NCBI RefSeq assembly: GCF_029946165.1
Contig: NZ_JAQSDZ010000005.1
Location: 186,001 to 250,000 of the forward strand
DNA from: Methylotenera sp.
GTDB lineage: Bacteria; Pseudomonadota; Gammaproteobacteria; Burkholderiales; Methylophilaceae
DNA length: 64,000 nucleotides
Direction: 5' to 3'
Shown: one piece after another, positions 36,399 through 45,369 of the stretch
How positions within the stretch are numbered: position 1 is the first letter of the stretch
Layout of the letters: each line of letters starts with the position of its first letter
Notes under the pieces: model-generated
Database searches by the model: none
What the model was told of the DNA's origin: nothing
Seen by the model: only the letters and a program-made list of their open reading frames with translations
Position numbers and translations under genes: made by a program

Positions 36399-36893
36399 AT
36401 GACAAATAAAAAAACAAGATTACTACTTTTTTTCGACACGGAGTTCACTCATTTTATCGACATCGATCTAATCAGTATTGGTGTTGTGTCTCAGCACAGC
36501 CATGAGTTCTATGCTGAAAACGCTGAATACCAGAAAGCCTGGTGCAGTGATTTCGTCAATTCCGTGGTGCTGCCAAAGCTCCAAGGTGGTAAATATGCCA
36601 TGCCTTACTCTCAGCTCCAAGTAAAAATACAATGCTGGATTTCAGGATTGCTCGAAGAGTACGCCTCAATATTATTCATTTATGACTACTGCGACGACTG
36701 GGATTTATTGATTGACTTGCTAACCGATTACCCGCAAATGGATAAGATTCAAGGGATAAAAGAAGACGTTTCTGATTTAGCTGAGCTATATTTTTTGGGT
36801 GAACATCCCAATCAGCATCACGCTTTGTTCGATGCGAAGGTGCTGATGAATGACTTCAAAATGAAATATGCAGATAGTGAGCCGAGGCATTAA
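36399..36893 (+). CDS. Second DEDD-type exonuclease-like protein
   Basis: The 164-residue protein starts with LLLFFDTEFTHFIDIDLISI (D-x-E in DTEF), has FIYDYCDDWDLLIDLL as second acidic motif and PNQHHALFDAKVLMNDF as third (H-A-L-x-D). This resembles the compact 3'-5' exoribonuclease-like family with a DTEFT start. Catalytic residues look complete. It lies 2 bp from its neighbours on both sides, so the genes are surely cotranscribed. The exact substrate is unknown. Confidence 0.75.
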   Translation: MTNKKTRLLLFFDTEFTHFIDIDLISIGVVSQHSHEFYAENAEYQKAWCSDFVNSVVLPKLQGGKYAMPYSQLQVKIQCWISGLLEEYASILFIYDYCDDWDLLIDLLTDYPQMDKIQGIKEDVSDLAELYFLGEHPNQHHALFDAKVLMNDFKMKYADSEPRH

Positions 36894-36895
36894 CA

Positions 36896-37396
36896 ATGAT
36901 CCTATTTCTTGACTTCGATGGCGTGCTCCACCCAAGTTCTGTCTTCCTCGAAAAAGGCCGCCCAGTGCTACACGGCGAAGGCGAATTGTTCATGTGGGCA
37001 CCTTACCTAATTGAAGCGCTTGCACCTTATACGCACGTCAAAATCGTACTCTCGACAAACTGGGTGCGCGTGCGTGATTTTAGTCGCGTCAAAAGTGCAT
37101 TGCCCAAATCGTTGCGAGATCGTGTCATTGGCGCAACTTGGCACTCCTCAATGTTGCGTGGAGACGATGATTTTTCGACGCGAACTTGGTATGACGATGC
37201 GACGCGTTACGAACAAATCATACGGCATGTGGCGCGCGCCAATATCTCGCAATGGATTGCGATCGACGATTTACACGAAAATACCGAAACTTGGCAGTTG
37301 GCACACGAAAAAAACTTTATTTTAACTAATCCTCAAAAAGGACTTTCTGATATAGCAGTTTTGGAGCGGCTACAGGAGTTGCTGACCTCAATATGA
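36896..37396 (+). CDS. HAD-superfamily phosphatase (HAD_SAK-like)
   Basis: The 166-residue protein has the HAD nucleophile motif ILFLDFDGVLHP (D6, D8), motif II VLSTNW (S53) and the acidic pair IAIDDL (D124/D125). The short cap and LSTNWVRVR resemble the HAD domain found in so-called Swiss Army Knife RNA-repair proteins (HAD_SAK). It probably hydrolyses a phosphomonoester, perhaps at an RNA end. The next gene overlaps its stop (ATGA). Confidence 0.75.
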   Translation: MILFLDFDGVLHPSSVFLEKGRPVLHGEGELFMWAPYLIEALAPYTHVKIVLSTNWVRVRDFSRVKSALPKSLRDRVIGATWHSSMLRGDDDFSTRTWYDDATRYEQIIRHVARANISQWIAIDDLHENTETWQLAHEKNFILTNPQKGLSDIAVLERLQELLTSI

Positions 37397-38172
37397 AAAT
37401 TCACATCATTTCAGATCTACATTTGGAGTTCTCAAGATTCCAACCTCACTCCGCTTCAAATGAAGCCGATGTCATTGTCTTGCCTGGCGACATCGGCAAA
37501 GGCGTTCAAGGCGTTAATTGGGCGCGTGAGCAATGGCCGGACAAAGAAATCGTTTATGTCTGTGGCAACCATGAGTTTTATGGTTTGGAAATTAACGGTA
37601 CGCATGCGCAAATCAAACAAGCCGGCATCGATAAAAATGTGCATGTGCTCGATAACGATGAAGTCATCATTGATGGCGTTCGCTTTCTAGGTTGCCCACT
37701 ATGGACAGATTTCAAGTTGTTTGGGGATGCGCTGCAAATGGATTGCATGCTCCAAGGCGAGAAAGGCTTGAATGATTTCCGTTTGATTGCTATGGATGAA
37801 AGGAAATTCAGGGTGCAGGACAGTATCGATCTGCATAATGAGTCAGTTAAATGGCTAGAAATGAAGCTTAAACGTGAGTCCTTTGATGGGGCAACGGTTG
37901 TTGTCACCCATCACTTGCCTTCAACAAACTCCGTAGTAGCACGATTTAAACTGGACTTGTTGTCAGCGTGTTTTGCCTCCAATCTTGATCACTTACTTGG
38001 CTTCAGTGAACTATGGATTCATGGCCACACGCACGATAGTTTGGATTACGTTCAGGAAGGCACTCGTGTGGTCTGTAACCCTCGTGGTTATTCACGCTAC
38101 GATAAAGAGTGCGGAAACAGCGAGTTTAATCCTAAGCTGATCATCGAACTTACAAAGACAGTAAAAATATAA
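37393..38172 (+). CDS. Calcineurin-like metallophosphoesterase
   Basis: The 259-residue enzyme has the complete signature: SDLHLEF (D8, H10), LPGDIG (D33), CGNHEFYG (N59, H60), VVTHHLPS and IHGHTHDS. Families with this fold include nucleotidases, cyclic phosphodiesterases and polynucleotide-kinase-type 3' phosphatases. No signal peptide, so cytosolic. Start codon overlaps the HAD gene. In this setting I infer a role on nucleotide or RNA phosphates, but the sequence does not fix the substrate. Confidence 0.85.
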   Translation: MKIHIISDLHLEFSRFQPHSASNEADVIVLPGDIGKGVQGVNWAREQWPDKEIVYVCGNHEFYGLEINGTHAQIKQAGIDKNVHVLDNDEVIIDGVRFLGCPLWTDFKLFGDALQMDCMLQGEKGLNDFRLIAMDERKFRVQDSIDLHNESVKWLEMKLKRESFDGATVVVTHHLPSTNSVVARFKLDLLSACFASNLDHLLGFSELWIHGHTHDSLDYVQEGTRVVCNPRGYSRYDKECGNSEFNPKLIIELTKTVKI

Positions 38173-38187
38173 GTAGAAAGGTTTTTT

Positions 38188-38697
38188 GTGATTAGCAGAA
38201 TTATTTTTGTAAGCCGTATCGCCGCCGAGAATACCATTGGTTGGGAAAATTGGGCAGTGATCAGCATTAGCGAACCAGATTCGTCATTTGGCGAAGCCAA
38301 GTTGCTAGACGGCTGGTTTGCTGTACATCGGGCGTGTTTTCACGACGTTGATCCAGCTCGCCCATGTGGTGAGCCGCACGTGCTAATGAATGAAAAACAT
38401 GCCAGAGATATAGTCGCCTTTATCCACGAAGTTGCACCAAACGTCGAAGGGATTTTGGTGCATTGTAAAGCTGGTGTGAGTCGATCTGCGGCTGTTGCAA
38501 AATGGATTGCCGACACCTACGACATGCCTTTTCCAACAAAATATGACGCTTACAATCGCTATGTGTATGCAAAACTCGCAGAAGCGAAATCGAACTTATT
38601 GCCGAGGGAAGGCTATACGCTTAAAGAGTTGGTAGCGCAATGTAACCCTAATGCACCTATGCCCGCTGAGGTATCTGATTGGGAAAACAATGGCTAG
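38188..38697 (+). CDS. Dual-specificity/tyrosine phosphatase-like protein
   Basis: The 169-residue protein starts at GTG, with AGAAAGG just upstream. It contains the P-loop signature VHCKAGVSRSAAVAKW (C93, R99: CX5R), and D54 in FHDVDP could be the general acid. In phages and islands such CX5R enzymes often act on RNA 5' phosphates or proteins. It ends the hydrolase cassette, 16 bp behind the metallophosphoesterase. Confidence 0.8.
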   Translation: MISRIIFVSRIAAENTIGWENWAVISISEPDSSFGEAKLLDGWFAVHRACFHDVDPARPCGEPHVLMNEKHARDIVAFIHEVAPNVEGILVHCKAGVSRSAAVAKWIADTYDMPFPTKYDAYNRYVYAKLAEAKSNLLPREGYTLKELVAQCNPNAPMPAEVSDWENNG

Positions 38698-38765
38698 AAT
38701 CACCCCGCTAAACCTCCATGACACGAATGCTGACACAAATAGGTTATGAATAGAGCGCAATTTCA

Positions 38766-39053
38766 ATGACCAAAATGGAAACTAAAGAACAAAACTCACC
38801 GTCACTCATAGTAACCAGTGCGAATGCACTCATTGCGCTTGCGAACATGGAAAACGATGAGATACATATACTAACTGGTTTTGATGTCACTATTATTCCA
38901 GACATGGTGAGGCACGAACTGGCCATGCGCGTAACCGAACCAGGCGCAAAGAAATGCCTCAATTTTCTGCGAGAACGGGAATACCTAATCCGCATAGTGT
39001 CGAGTTGTGAGAGCTGCAAATACGTAGCTTTTAGCGGCAGTCAATCGCTGTAA
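38766..39053 (+). CDS. Possible PIN-domain fragment
   Basis: A 95-residue protein whose start resembles a PIN-domain toxin: LIVTSANALIALANMEN where VVxDTSALIALA is typical, followed by VTIIPDMVRHEL. The first catalytic Asp is replaced (SAN) and the protein is about 50 residues short, so it is likely inactive or a remnant. No antitoxin gene is adjacent. Confidence 0.4.
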   Translation: MTKMETKEQNSPSLIVTSANALIALANMENDEIHILTGFDVTIIPDMVRHELAMRVTEPGAKKCLNFLREREYLIRIVSSCESCKYVAFSGSQSL

Positions 39054-39179
39054 AGTAGCGTCGTTGCTGTGAGGGGGATTTCTTAGCGTGATATATTTTC
39101 CGTATTGCCTCGTGACCACTTTCTTTTTGAACGCAAGCCACATAAAAACTTGTAGGGTCACAATCGGTTTATATTTTTT

Positions 39180-39204
39180 GGCTCCTAATGGAGCCTGTTT
39201 TTTT
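39180..39204 (+). terminator. Rho-independent terminator before hsdR
   Basis: GGCTCCTAATGGAGCC (39180-39195) is a 7-bp stem with a 2-nt loop, followed by TG and eight T. It ends the hydrolase block and insulates hsdR. Confidence 0.85.
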
Positions 39205-39260
39205 GTTATGATGTTGCTATAAGCTAAAATAAGATATTGATCGCTGTATTAAGGGTTGAA

Positions 39261-42200
39261 ATGACAACGACAGAAGGTCAAATAGAAAAAGACTTCATCC
39301 AAAAGCTAGTACAACTCAAATACACCTATCGCCAAGATATTCGCGATAAAGCAACACTTGAGCAAAACTTCCGGGAAAAGTTTGAAGCACTTAATAGGGT
39401 TAATCTAACAGACTCAGAATTCGCACGCCTGCGTGATGAAATCGTCAATGCCGATGTCTTCACCGCTGCCAAAACACTGCGCGAAATAAACACCTTTCAG
39501 CGTGAAGATGGTACACCGCTACAATATACCTTAGTCAATATTAAAGACTGGTGCAAAAACGAGTTTGAAGTCATCAATCAGTTACGCATTAATACCGATA
39601 ACAGTCACCACCGTTATGATGTCATTTTGCTGATCAACGGTATCCCCGTCGTACAGATTGAACTCAAAACGCTTGAAGTGAGCCCGCGCCGCGCCATGGA
39701 GCAAATCGTCGATTATAAAAACGACCCCGGCAATGGCTATACCAATACGCTGCTGTGTTTTATGCAGCTATTTATTGTCAGCAATAGAAGCAATACGCGT
39801 TACTTTGCCAACAATCATAATCAGCACTTTGGCTTTAATGCCGACGAACGCTTTTTACCGATTTATCAGCTTGCCAGTGAAGACAATAAAAAAATCACCC
39901 ATCTGGACGACTTTGCCGATAAGTTTCTCGCCAAATGCACGCTAGGCCAAATGATCAGCCGCTACATGGTGTTGGTGGCCAGTGAGCAAAAACTGATGAT
40001 TATGCGCCCCTATCAAATCTATGCGGTTAAGGCGATTGTTGATTGCATTCACCAAAACCGTGGCAATGGCTACATCTGGCACACTACGGGCAGTGGTAAA
40101 ACGCTCACCTCGTTTAAAACTTCTACCTTGCTCAAAGATAACCCGTATATTGATAAATGTCTGTTTGTGGTAGATCGTAAAGACCTCGACCGCCAAACGC
40201 GCGAAGAATTTAACAAGTTTCAAGAAGGTTGTGTTGAAGAAAACACCAACACCGAAACCCTAGTGCGGCGCATGTTGTCAGAAGATTACGCCGATAAGGT
40301 GATTGTCACTACCATCCAAAAGCTGGGCTTAGCACTCGATGAAAACAGCAAACGTAACCAGCAGCACAAACAAAATGGCAAGCTTACCTATAAAGAGCGG
40401 CTAGAGCCTTTGCGCAATCAACGCATTGTGTTTATTTTTGATGAATGCCATCGTTCACAGTTTGGTGATAACCACCAAGCTATCAAAGGCTTCTTCCCCA
40501 ATGCACAGTTGTTTGGTTTTACGGGCACGCCTATTTTTGAGGGCAACGCCAGCTACACACAAATTGACGGCACCGTAGGCTCGTTTAAAACCACTGAAGA
40601 TATATTTCAAAAGCAACTGCACGCCTACACCATTACCAACGCCATTGATGATCACAATGTGTTGCGCTTTCATATCGACTACTTTGGCGAAGAAGCTAAA
40701 AGCAAAGCGCTGAAAGAGGCAGCGCCAAAAGATACAGACGCAAAAGATGCACAAGATAGCAAAGCAAAACGCAAACCTAAAAAATTGAGCACCATACCTG
40801 CACCCAAAGCTGTTGTAAAAGAGATATTGGATAAACACAACGCCGCTACCAATCAGCGCCGCTTTAATGCGCTACTGGCTACAGCCTCCATCAATAACGC
40901 CATTGAGTATTACGCCTTATTTAAAGAAGCCCAAGCCCAACGACAGTTAGACGACGATAGTTTTCAGCCCTTAAATATTGCTTGCGTGTTCTCACCGCCT
41001 GCCGAAGGCAATAAAGACGTGCAGCAAATTCAAGAAGATTTGCCGCAAGAAAAGGCTGATAACCTACAAGCGCCCGATGAAAAGAAAAAAGCGCTTAAAA
41101 CCATAATTGCCGACTACAACATCCAATACGGCACTAACCACAGTATTAACGAATTTGATCTTTACTATCAGGATGTACAACAACGCATTAAAGATCAAAA
41201 ATACACCAATGCCGATTACCCGCACAAAAACAAAATAGACATCGTGATTGTGGTCGATATGCTGCTCACTGGTTTTGATTCCAAATACCTCAATACGCTG
41301 TACGTGGATAAAAACCTTAAACACCACGGTTTAATTCAAGCCTTTTCGCGCACCAACCGCGTGCTAAATGACACCAAGCCCTATGGCAATATACTGGATT
41401 TCCGTTATCAAGAAGACGCCGTCAATGAAGCCATTGGCATGTTTTCTGGGCAAGACAAAGAGCGCGCCAAAGAAATCTGGCTGGTAGACCCAGCGCCAGA
41501 AGTCATTAAGCAATTAGACAGCGCCATTACCAAACTGAAAACCTTTATGGATGCACAAGGCCTCGCTTGTACGCCAGCAGAAGTGAACAACCTTAAAGGC
41601 GACGAAGCGCGCGGTCAGTTTATTAACCACTTTAAAGAAGTCCAACGCCTTAAAACCCAGCTTGATCAATACACTGATTTAAGTAGTGAGCAAAGCGAGA
41701 GTGTTAACGCGCTCATGGATGAAGAACAACTGCGCGGCTTCCGTGGCATGTACCTAGAAACCGCACAGCGCCTTAAAGCCCAACAAGCTAAAAGTGGTGA
41801 TGACAACCCGGTGCAACAACTGGATTTTGAACTGGTGCTATTTGGCTCGGCCGTGATTGATTACGACTACATCATGGGCTTAATCGCCAACTACACCCAA
41901 AACAAACCCAGCAAGCAAAGCATGACGCGTGAGCAACTTATTAGCTTGCTTAGCGCCAGCGCTAATTTGATGGATGATCGTGACGATATTGTGACCTATA
42001 TCAAGAGACTGCAAGTGGGTGAAAGCTTAAACGAGAAACAAATCCGCGAGGGCTACCTTGCCTTTAAAGCCGAAAAATCTGCCAAGGCGCTGGCCACTAT
42101 GGCCGAAAAGCACGGGCTAAAAGCCGTGGCGCTGCAAACCTTTGTGCAGGGCATTATGAGCCGCATGATATTTGACGGTGAACAACTCAGTGATTTGTTA

Positions 42201-42326
42201 GCACCGCTAGAACTGGGCTGGAAAGCTCGCAGCAAGGCAGAACTAGCGCTGATGGAAGACCTAGTGCCACACCTTAATAAACTCGCCCAAGGGCGTGATA
42301 TTTCAGGCTTAGCAGCTTATGAGTAA
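39261..42326 (+). CDS. hsdR: Type I restriction endonuclease subunit R
   Basis: Start placed at the ATG at 39261 (AAGGG upstream) rather than the TTG at 39237; about 1021 residues. The N-terminal nuclease has a PD-(D/E)xK-like site (HRYDVILLINGIPVVQIELK). The motor has Walker A HTTGSGKTLTSFK, the DEAD-like FIFDECHRSQ and motif III FGFTGTPIF, then helicase domain 2 (LLTGFDSKYLNTLYVDK, IQAFSRTNRV). An inserted Lys-rich linker lies around 495-525. With HsdM and HsdS it would cut unmethylated DNA at a distance after translocation. It appears intact. The YhcG fragment begins within its last codons (8-bp overlap). Confidence 0.95.
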   Translation: MTTTEGQIEKDFIQKLVQLKYTYRQDIRDKATLEQNFREKFEALNRVNLTDSEFARLRDEIVNADVFTAAKTLREINTFQREDGTPLQYTLVNIKDWCKNEFEVINQLRINTDNSHHRYDVILLINGIPVVQIELKTLEVSPRRAMEQIVDYKNDPGNGYTNTLLCFMQLFIVSNRSNTRYFANNHNQHFGFNADERFLPIYQLASEDNKKITHLDDFADKFLAKCTLGQMISRYMVLVASEQKLMIMRPYQIYAVKAIVDCIHQNRGNGYIWHTTGSGKTLTSFKTSTLLKDNPYIDKCLFVVDRKDLDRQTREEFNKFQEGCVEENTNTETLVRRMLSEDYADKVIVTTIQKLGLALDENSKRNQQHKQNGKLTYKERLEPLRNQRIVFIFDECHRSQFGDNHQAIKGFFPNAQLFGFTGTPIFEGNASYTQIDGTVGSFKTTEDIFQKQLHAYTITNAIDDHNVLRFHIDYFGEEAKSKALKEAAPKDTDAKDAQDSKAKRKPKKLSTIPAPKAVVKEILDKHNAATNQRRFNALLATASINNAIEYYALFKEAQAQRQLDDDSFQPLNIACVFSPPAEGNKDVQQIQEDLPQEKADNLQAPDEKKKALKTIIADYNIQYGTNHSINEFDLYYQDVQQRIKDQKYTNADYPHKNKIDIVIVVDMLLTGFDSKYLNTLYVDKNLKHHGLIQAFSRTNRVLNDTKPYGNILDFRYQEDAVNEAIGMFSGQDKERAKEIWLVDPAPEVIKQLDSAITKLKTFMDAQGLACTPAEVNNLKGDEARGQFINHFKEVQRLKTQLDQYTDLSSEQSESVNALMDEEQLRGFRGMYLETAQRLKAQQAKSGDDNPVQQLDFELVLFGSAVIDYDYIMGLIANYTQNKPSKQSMTREQLISLLSASANLMDDRDDIVTYIKRLQVGESLNEKQIREGYLAFKAEKSAKALATMAEKHGLKAVALQTFVQGIMSRMIFDGEQLSDLLAPLELGWKARSKAELALMEDLVPHLNKLAQGRDISGLAAYE

Positions 42327-42747
42327 GCTAAGCGCCATAAGCACTGGCAACACCCAGCAAACCTTTAGCGAGCTGCTGCAACATATTCAGCAAGCACGGC
42401 AAAAAGCATTTACCCAAGTCAACACAGCGCTCATTGATTTATATTGGTTGCTGGGTAAAACCATCAGCCACAAAGTACAAAGCGAGGCCTGGGGCAAAGG
42501 TGTGGTGACAGAACTGGCGCACTACATTGCCCAAAATGCGCCGGAAATTAAAGGTTTTAGCGACAAAAACCTGTGGCGTATGAAACAGTTTTTTGAGACC
42601 TATGCCGCTGACGAAAAACTCTCACCACTGGTGAGAGAATTACCCTGGACACACAACACCATCATTTTTTCGCGCTGTAAAAGCGCAAAAAATCACGCTT
42701 ATTACCTTAACATAAAAACGGCTACTCTTGAATTGGAGCGACTATGA
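42319..42747 (+). pseudogene. YhcG/DUF1016 nuclease, N-terminal part only
   Basis: The first 120 residues match the DUF1016 N-terminal domain (FSELLQHIQQARQKAFTQVN, then LYWLLGKTISHKV and GFSDKNLWRMKQFFETY, ELPWTHNTIIF). After RCKSAKNHAYYLN the match stops. The PDDExK nuclease domain that should follow is missing, while its last 35 residues reappear fused to the next frame (42744-43130). Nuclease function is lost; the N-terminal domain might still bind type I enzymes. Confidence 0.7.
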
Positions 42748-43130
42748 ACCCACTCAAACCTACAAGCCAACAGCAACATCACACCTTTGAAAGCATCAAA
42801 CATATTGATGCCGAAGGCAATGAATTTTGGTATGCACGCGCATTGGCAAAAGTGCTCGACTATAGCGATTTCCGTAACTTTGTCACCGTTATTGAGAAAG
42901 CAAAAAAAGCCTGCGAACAAAGTAATGTAGAGGTTTCCGACCATATCGGTGAAGTCACCGAGATGGTCAGGATAGGTTCTGGCGCACAACGCCCCATGGA
43001 GTCTTATGCACTCTCTCGCAACCTATCGCCCACGCTTATTGCCCAGTACCAACTACAACTGCCCGATAAAAAACTGATTCAAGCAAAACTGCAGGAACTC
43101 TTAGCGCATGCGCTAGATAGCCAACCATGA
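42744..43130 (+). pseudogene. DinD fragment fused to the YhcG C-terminus
   Basis: Residues 1-92 match the start of DinD (HTFESIKHIDAEGNEFWYAR, then ALAKVLDYSDFRNFVTVIEK, MVRIGSGAQRPMESYALSR). It then switches directly to NLSPTLIAQYQLQLPDKKLI plus QAKLQELLAHAL, the usual C-terminus of DUF1016 proteins. The join shows that a dinD-like gene entered the YhcG gene and both were then deleted in the middle. The frame is open and overlaps both neighbours by 4 bp, so it could still be translated. Confidence 0.7.
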
Positions 43131-44398
43131 GTAAACCAACAACAAAAACGCTAGTGCCTAAGCTGCGCTTTCCTGAGTTTCTGGATGCGGGGGAGTGGGA
43201 AGAAAAGTCTTTGGGGGAATTATCTCAAATAGTTCGCGGCGGCTCACCACGCCCAATAGATGAGTTCATAACAACCGAAACGAATGGATTAAATTGGTTG
43301 AAAATTGGTGATGTTAGTCAAGAGGCAAAGTACGTTACTCACACGCAAGAAAAAGTAAGTTTAAGTGCGCTGAAAAAAACTCGGGTGGTTAACCCTGGCG
43401 ATTTAATACTTTCAAACTCAATGAGTTTTGGTAGACCGTACATTCTGAAAATAAAAACTTGCATCCATGATGGTTGGATAGCCGTTACGAAAATCAAGGG
43501 TCTAATCAATGTTGACTACTTGTACTATTCGATTTCATCACCAGCCAGTCAATCATATTTTTCAAACAATGCTGCAGGTAGTGGTGTTCAGAATCTTAAT
43601 GCTGACATTATTAAGCTGCTACCTTCTCCACTTCCCAAGTTAGCCGAACAACAAAAAATCGCCGATTGCCTGTCTTCCATCGACGACCTCATCACCGCAC
43701 ACACCCAAAAACACGACGCACTCAAAGCCCATAAAAAAGGCCTGATGCAGCAGCTATTCCCCGCTGAGGGCGAAACCGTGCCCAAACTGCGCTTTCCTGA
43801 GTTTCGGGATGCGGGAGAGTGGGAGGAAAAGCAATTGGGAGAAGTTGCAACATTTGCAAAGGGCAAAGGTATTTCTAAATCGGATATTTCTCTGAATGGG
43901 TCGCAGCCATGTATTAGGTATGGTGAGCTTTATACTCATTACAAGGAAACAATAAACACTGTTATATCTTACACAGACATACCATCGAATGATTTAGTGT
44001 TAAGTCAAGCTAATGATGTGATTATTCCTGCATCGGGCGAAACCCAAATAGACATTGCCACTGCTTCATGTGTGTTAAAAAGCGGAATTGCACTCGGTGG
44101 CGACTTAAATATTGTTCGTACAAAAATGAATGGTGTTTTTCTATCTTATTACTTGAACAATGCTAAAAAGAAAGCTATTGCAGAATTGGCGCAAGGCATT
44201 TCAGTGGTGCATCTATATTCAAGCCAATTGAAAACACTCAATATCAATACGCCTAAATTGTCCGAACAACAAAGAATTGCTGGGTTCCTTTCTTCCATTG
44301 ATGAACTCATTGCCGCACAAACCCAAAAAATAGACGCACTCAAGGCGCATAAAAAAGGCTTGATGCAGCAGCTATTCCCTGCCTCAATAGCGGAGTAA
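43127..44398 (+). CDS. hsdS: Type I restriction specificity subunit S
   Basis: The 423-residue protein has two target-recognition domains (about 15-155 and 220-365), each followed by a conserved helical spacer. The internal duplication is strong: PKLRFPEFxDAGEWEEK starts both halves, and LSSID(D/E)LI(T/A)A(H/Q)TQK then DALKAHKKGLMQQLFPA ends both. Each half reads half of a bipartite DNA site. The near-identical spacers are also direct DNA repeats that could recombine and swap specificity. It overlaps the preceding fragment by 4 bp. Intact. Confidence 0.93.
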   Translation: MSKPTTKTLVPKLRFPEFLDAGEWEEKSLGELSQIVRGGSPRPIDEFITTETNGLNWLKIGDVSQEAKYVTHTQEKVSLSALKKTRVVNPGDLILSNSMSFGRPYILKIKTCIHDGWIAVTKIKGLINVDYLYYSISSPASQSYFSNNAAGSGVQNLNADIIKLLPSPLPKLAEQQKIADCLSSIDDLITAHTQKHDALKAHKKGLMQQLFPAEGETVPKLRFPEFRDAGEWEEKQLGEVATFAKGKGISKSDISLNGSQPCIRYGELYTHYKETINTVISYTDIPSNDLVLSQANDVIIPASGETQIDIATASCVLKSGIALGGDLNIVRTKMNGVFLSYYLNNAKKKAIAELAQGISVVHLYSSQLKTLNINTPKLSEQQRIAGFLSSIDELIAAQTQKIDALKAHKKGLMQQLFPASIAE

Positions 44399-44401
44399 AA
44401 C

Positions 44402-45283
44402 ATGCAAGAACCCTATGTGTTGCCAATTCATTTCGACAACTTTCAGGGGAAACATGAAATTAACTCTGATTCGCTGCTCATCTTTGTAGAAGCTTACAAA
44501 GAAATAGCAGAGTTCTTTGGGCTAAGCGTTGATATACAAATTGGTGTACCTGAAGAAGGTGGATGGAAGACAAAATTAACTATAAGTGCTTTTGTATTAG
44601 GTACTTTGAACTTTATAGGTATTGATAATTTATCTATTCTTTTAACAGGAAAGGAGTCTAAGGAGTGGTTTCAAAATGCGCATGAGCGTCTTGTAAAAAT
44701 TAATGAATTTATCACCCAAGAGGCGAAAAATATACCTGATGAATTCCCCAAAGAATGTACCAAACAGAAAAATAAAATGTATCAACAGTTTCAAAAGGAT
44801 GGTTGCATAGATAGTTTTCATTTAGGTGGTTATCTGCCCATTCCACGAGCTAATTTTCACCTTTACATCAAAAAACTACCTGATGAAGAGTGCTTGTATT
44901 TAGGCGAAACAAATATTACTGTTCATAGTCCAGACTGGAAAGGAAAGCGTTCTTGGCGTGGAAAAATTGGAATCATTGAAGACAAAGAAAGCGCCTTTGA
45001 TTTTGATAAAGACTTAACTGGGAAATTTTGGGAAATGGTGAAGTTGGACAAGCTACTACTACATACAATTGGTGACGTCATGCGGGTGCAGTTAGTAAAA
45101 CGACCTGCCAATAAAGTCAAATACTTGGTTGTTCGAGTATTAAGTTATAACAACGAAGAAATTGATAGTTTAATTAGTGAGGAAGATATTCGTAAATTTG
45201 CGATATTTGACCTTCAACAAACCAATGTTGGCAACAAGCCACACCAGACAGACTTTTTTAATTTGTTAGAACAAAAACCATGA
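44402..45283 (+). CDS. Unrecognised protein inside the restriction locus
   Basis: The 293-residue protein lies 3 bp after hsdS. It has a probable membrane or buried hydrophobic stretch (about 60-82, ISAFVLGTLNFIGIDNLSIL) after a short N-terminal domain (VLPIHFDNFQGKHEINSDSL), then a beta-rich C-terminal half (LYLGETNITVHSPDWKGKRS, FWEMVKLDKLLLHTIGDVMR). It carries no motif I can name. Its stop overlaps a duplicated hsdM start. As cargo between hsdS and hsdM it may be an accessory defence protein. Confidence 0.6.
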   Translation: MQEPYVLPIHFDNFQGKHEINSDSLLIFVEAYKEIAEFFGLSVDIQIGVPEEGGWKTKLTISAFVLGTLNFIGIDNLSILLTGKESKEWFQNAHERLVKINEFITQEAKNIPDEFPKECTKQKNKMYQQFQKDGCIDSFHLGGYLPIPRANFHLYIKKLPDEECLYLGETNITVHSPDWKGKRSWRGKIGIIEDKESAFDFDKDLTGKFWEMVKLDKLLLHTIGDVMRVQLVKRPANKVKYLVVRVLSYNNEEIDSLISEEDIRKFAIFDLQQTNVGNKPHQTDFFNLLEQKP

Positions 45284-45348
45284 CTGAACACAATCAAAAA
45301 CAACCCGGCATTACCTTCTCCGTTATCTCTCAGATAACTCGCTACTAA
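45280..45348 (+). pseudogene. Duplicated first codons of hsdM
   Basis: It encodes MTEHNQKQPGIT and then diverges to a stop after 22 residues. The first 12 codons match the true hsdM start at 46310 (MTEHNQKQLGVT). The dinD gene lies between the two copies, so it probably entered at the hsdM start and left this footprint. Confidence 0.65.
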
Positions 45349-45369
45349 AAAAGAATGAGGGGCTAAGCC

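Noticed and set aside
38766-39053. Functional PIN toxin
   Set aside because: The first catalytic Asp is replaced, the protein is short, and no antitoxin gene adjoins it; kept only as a possible fragment.
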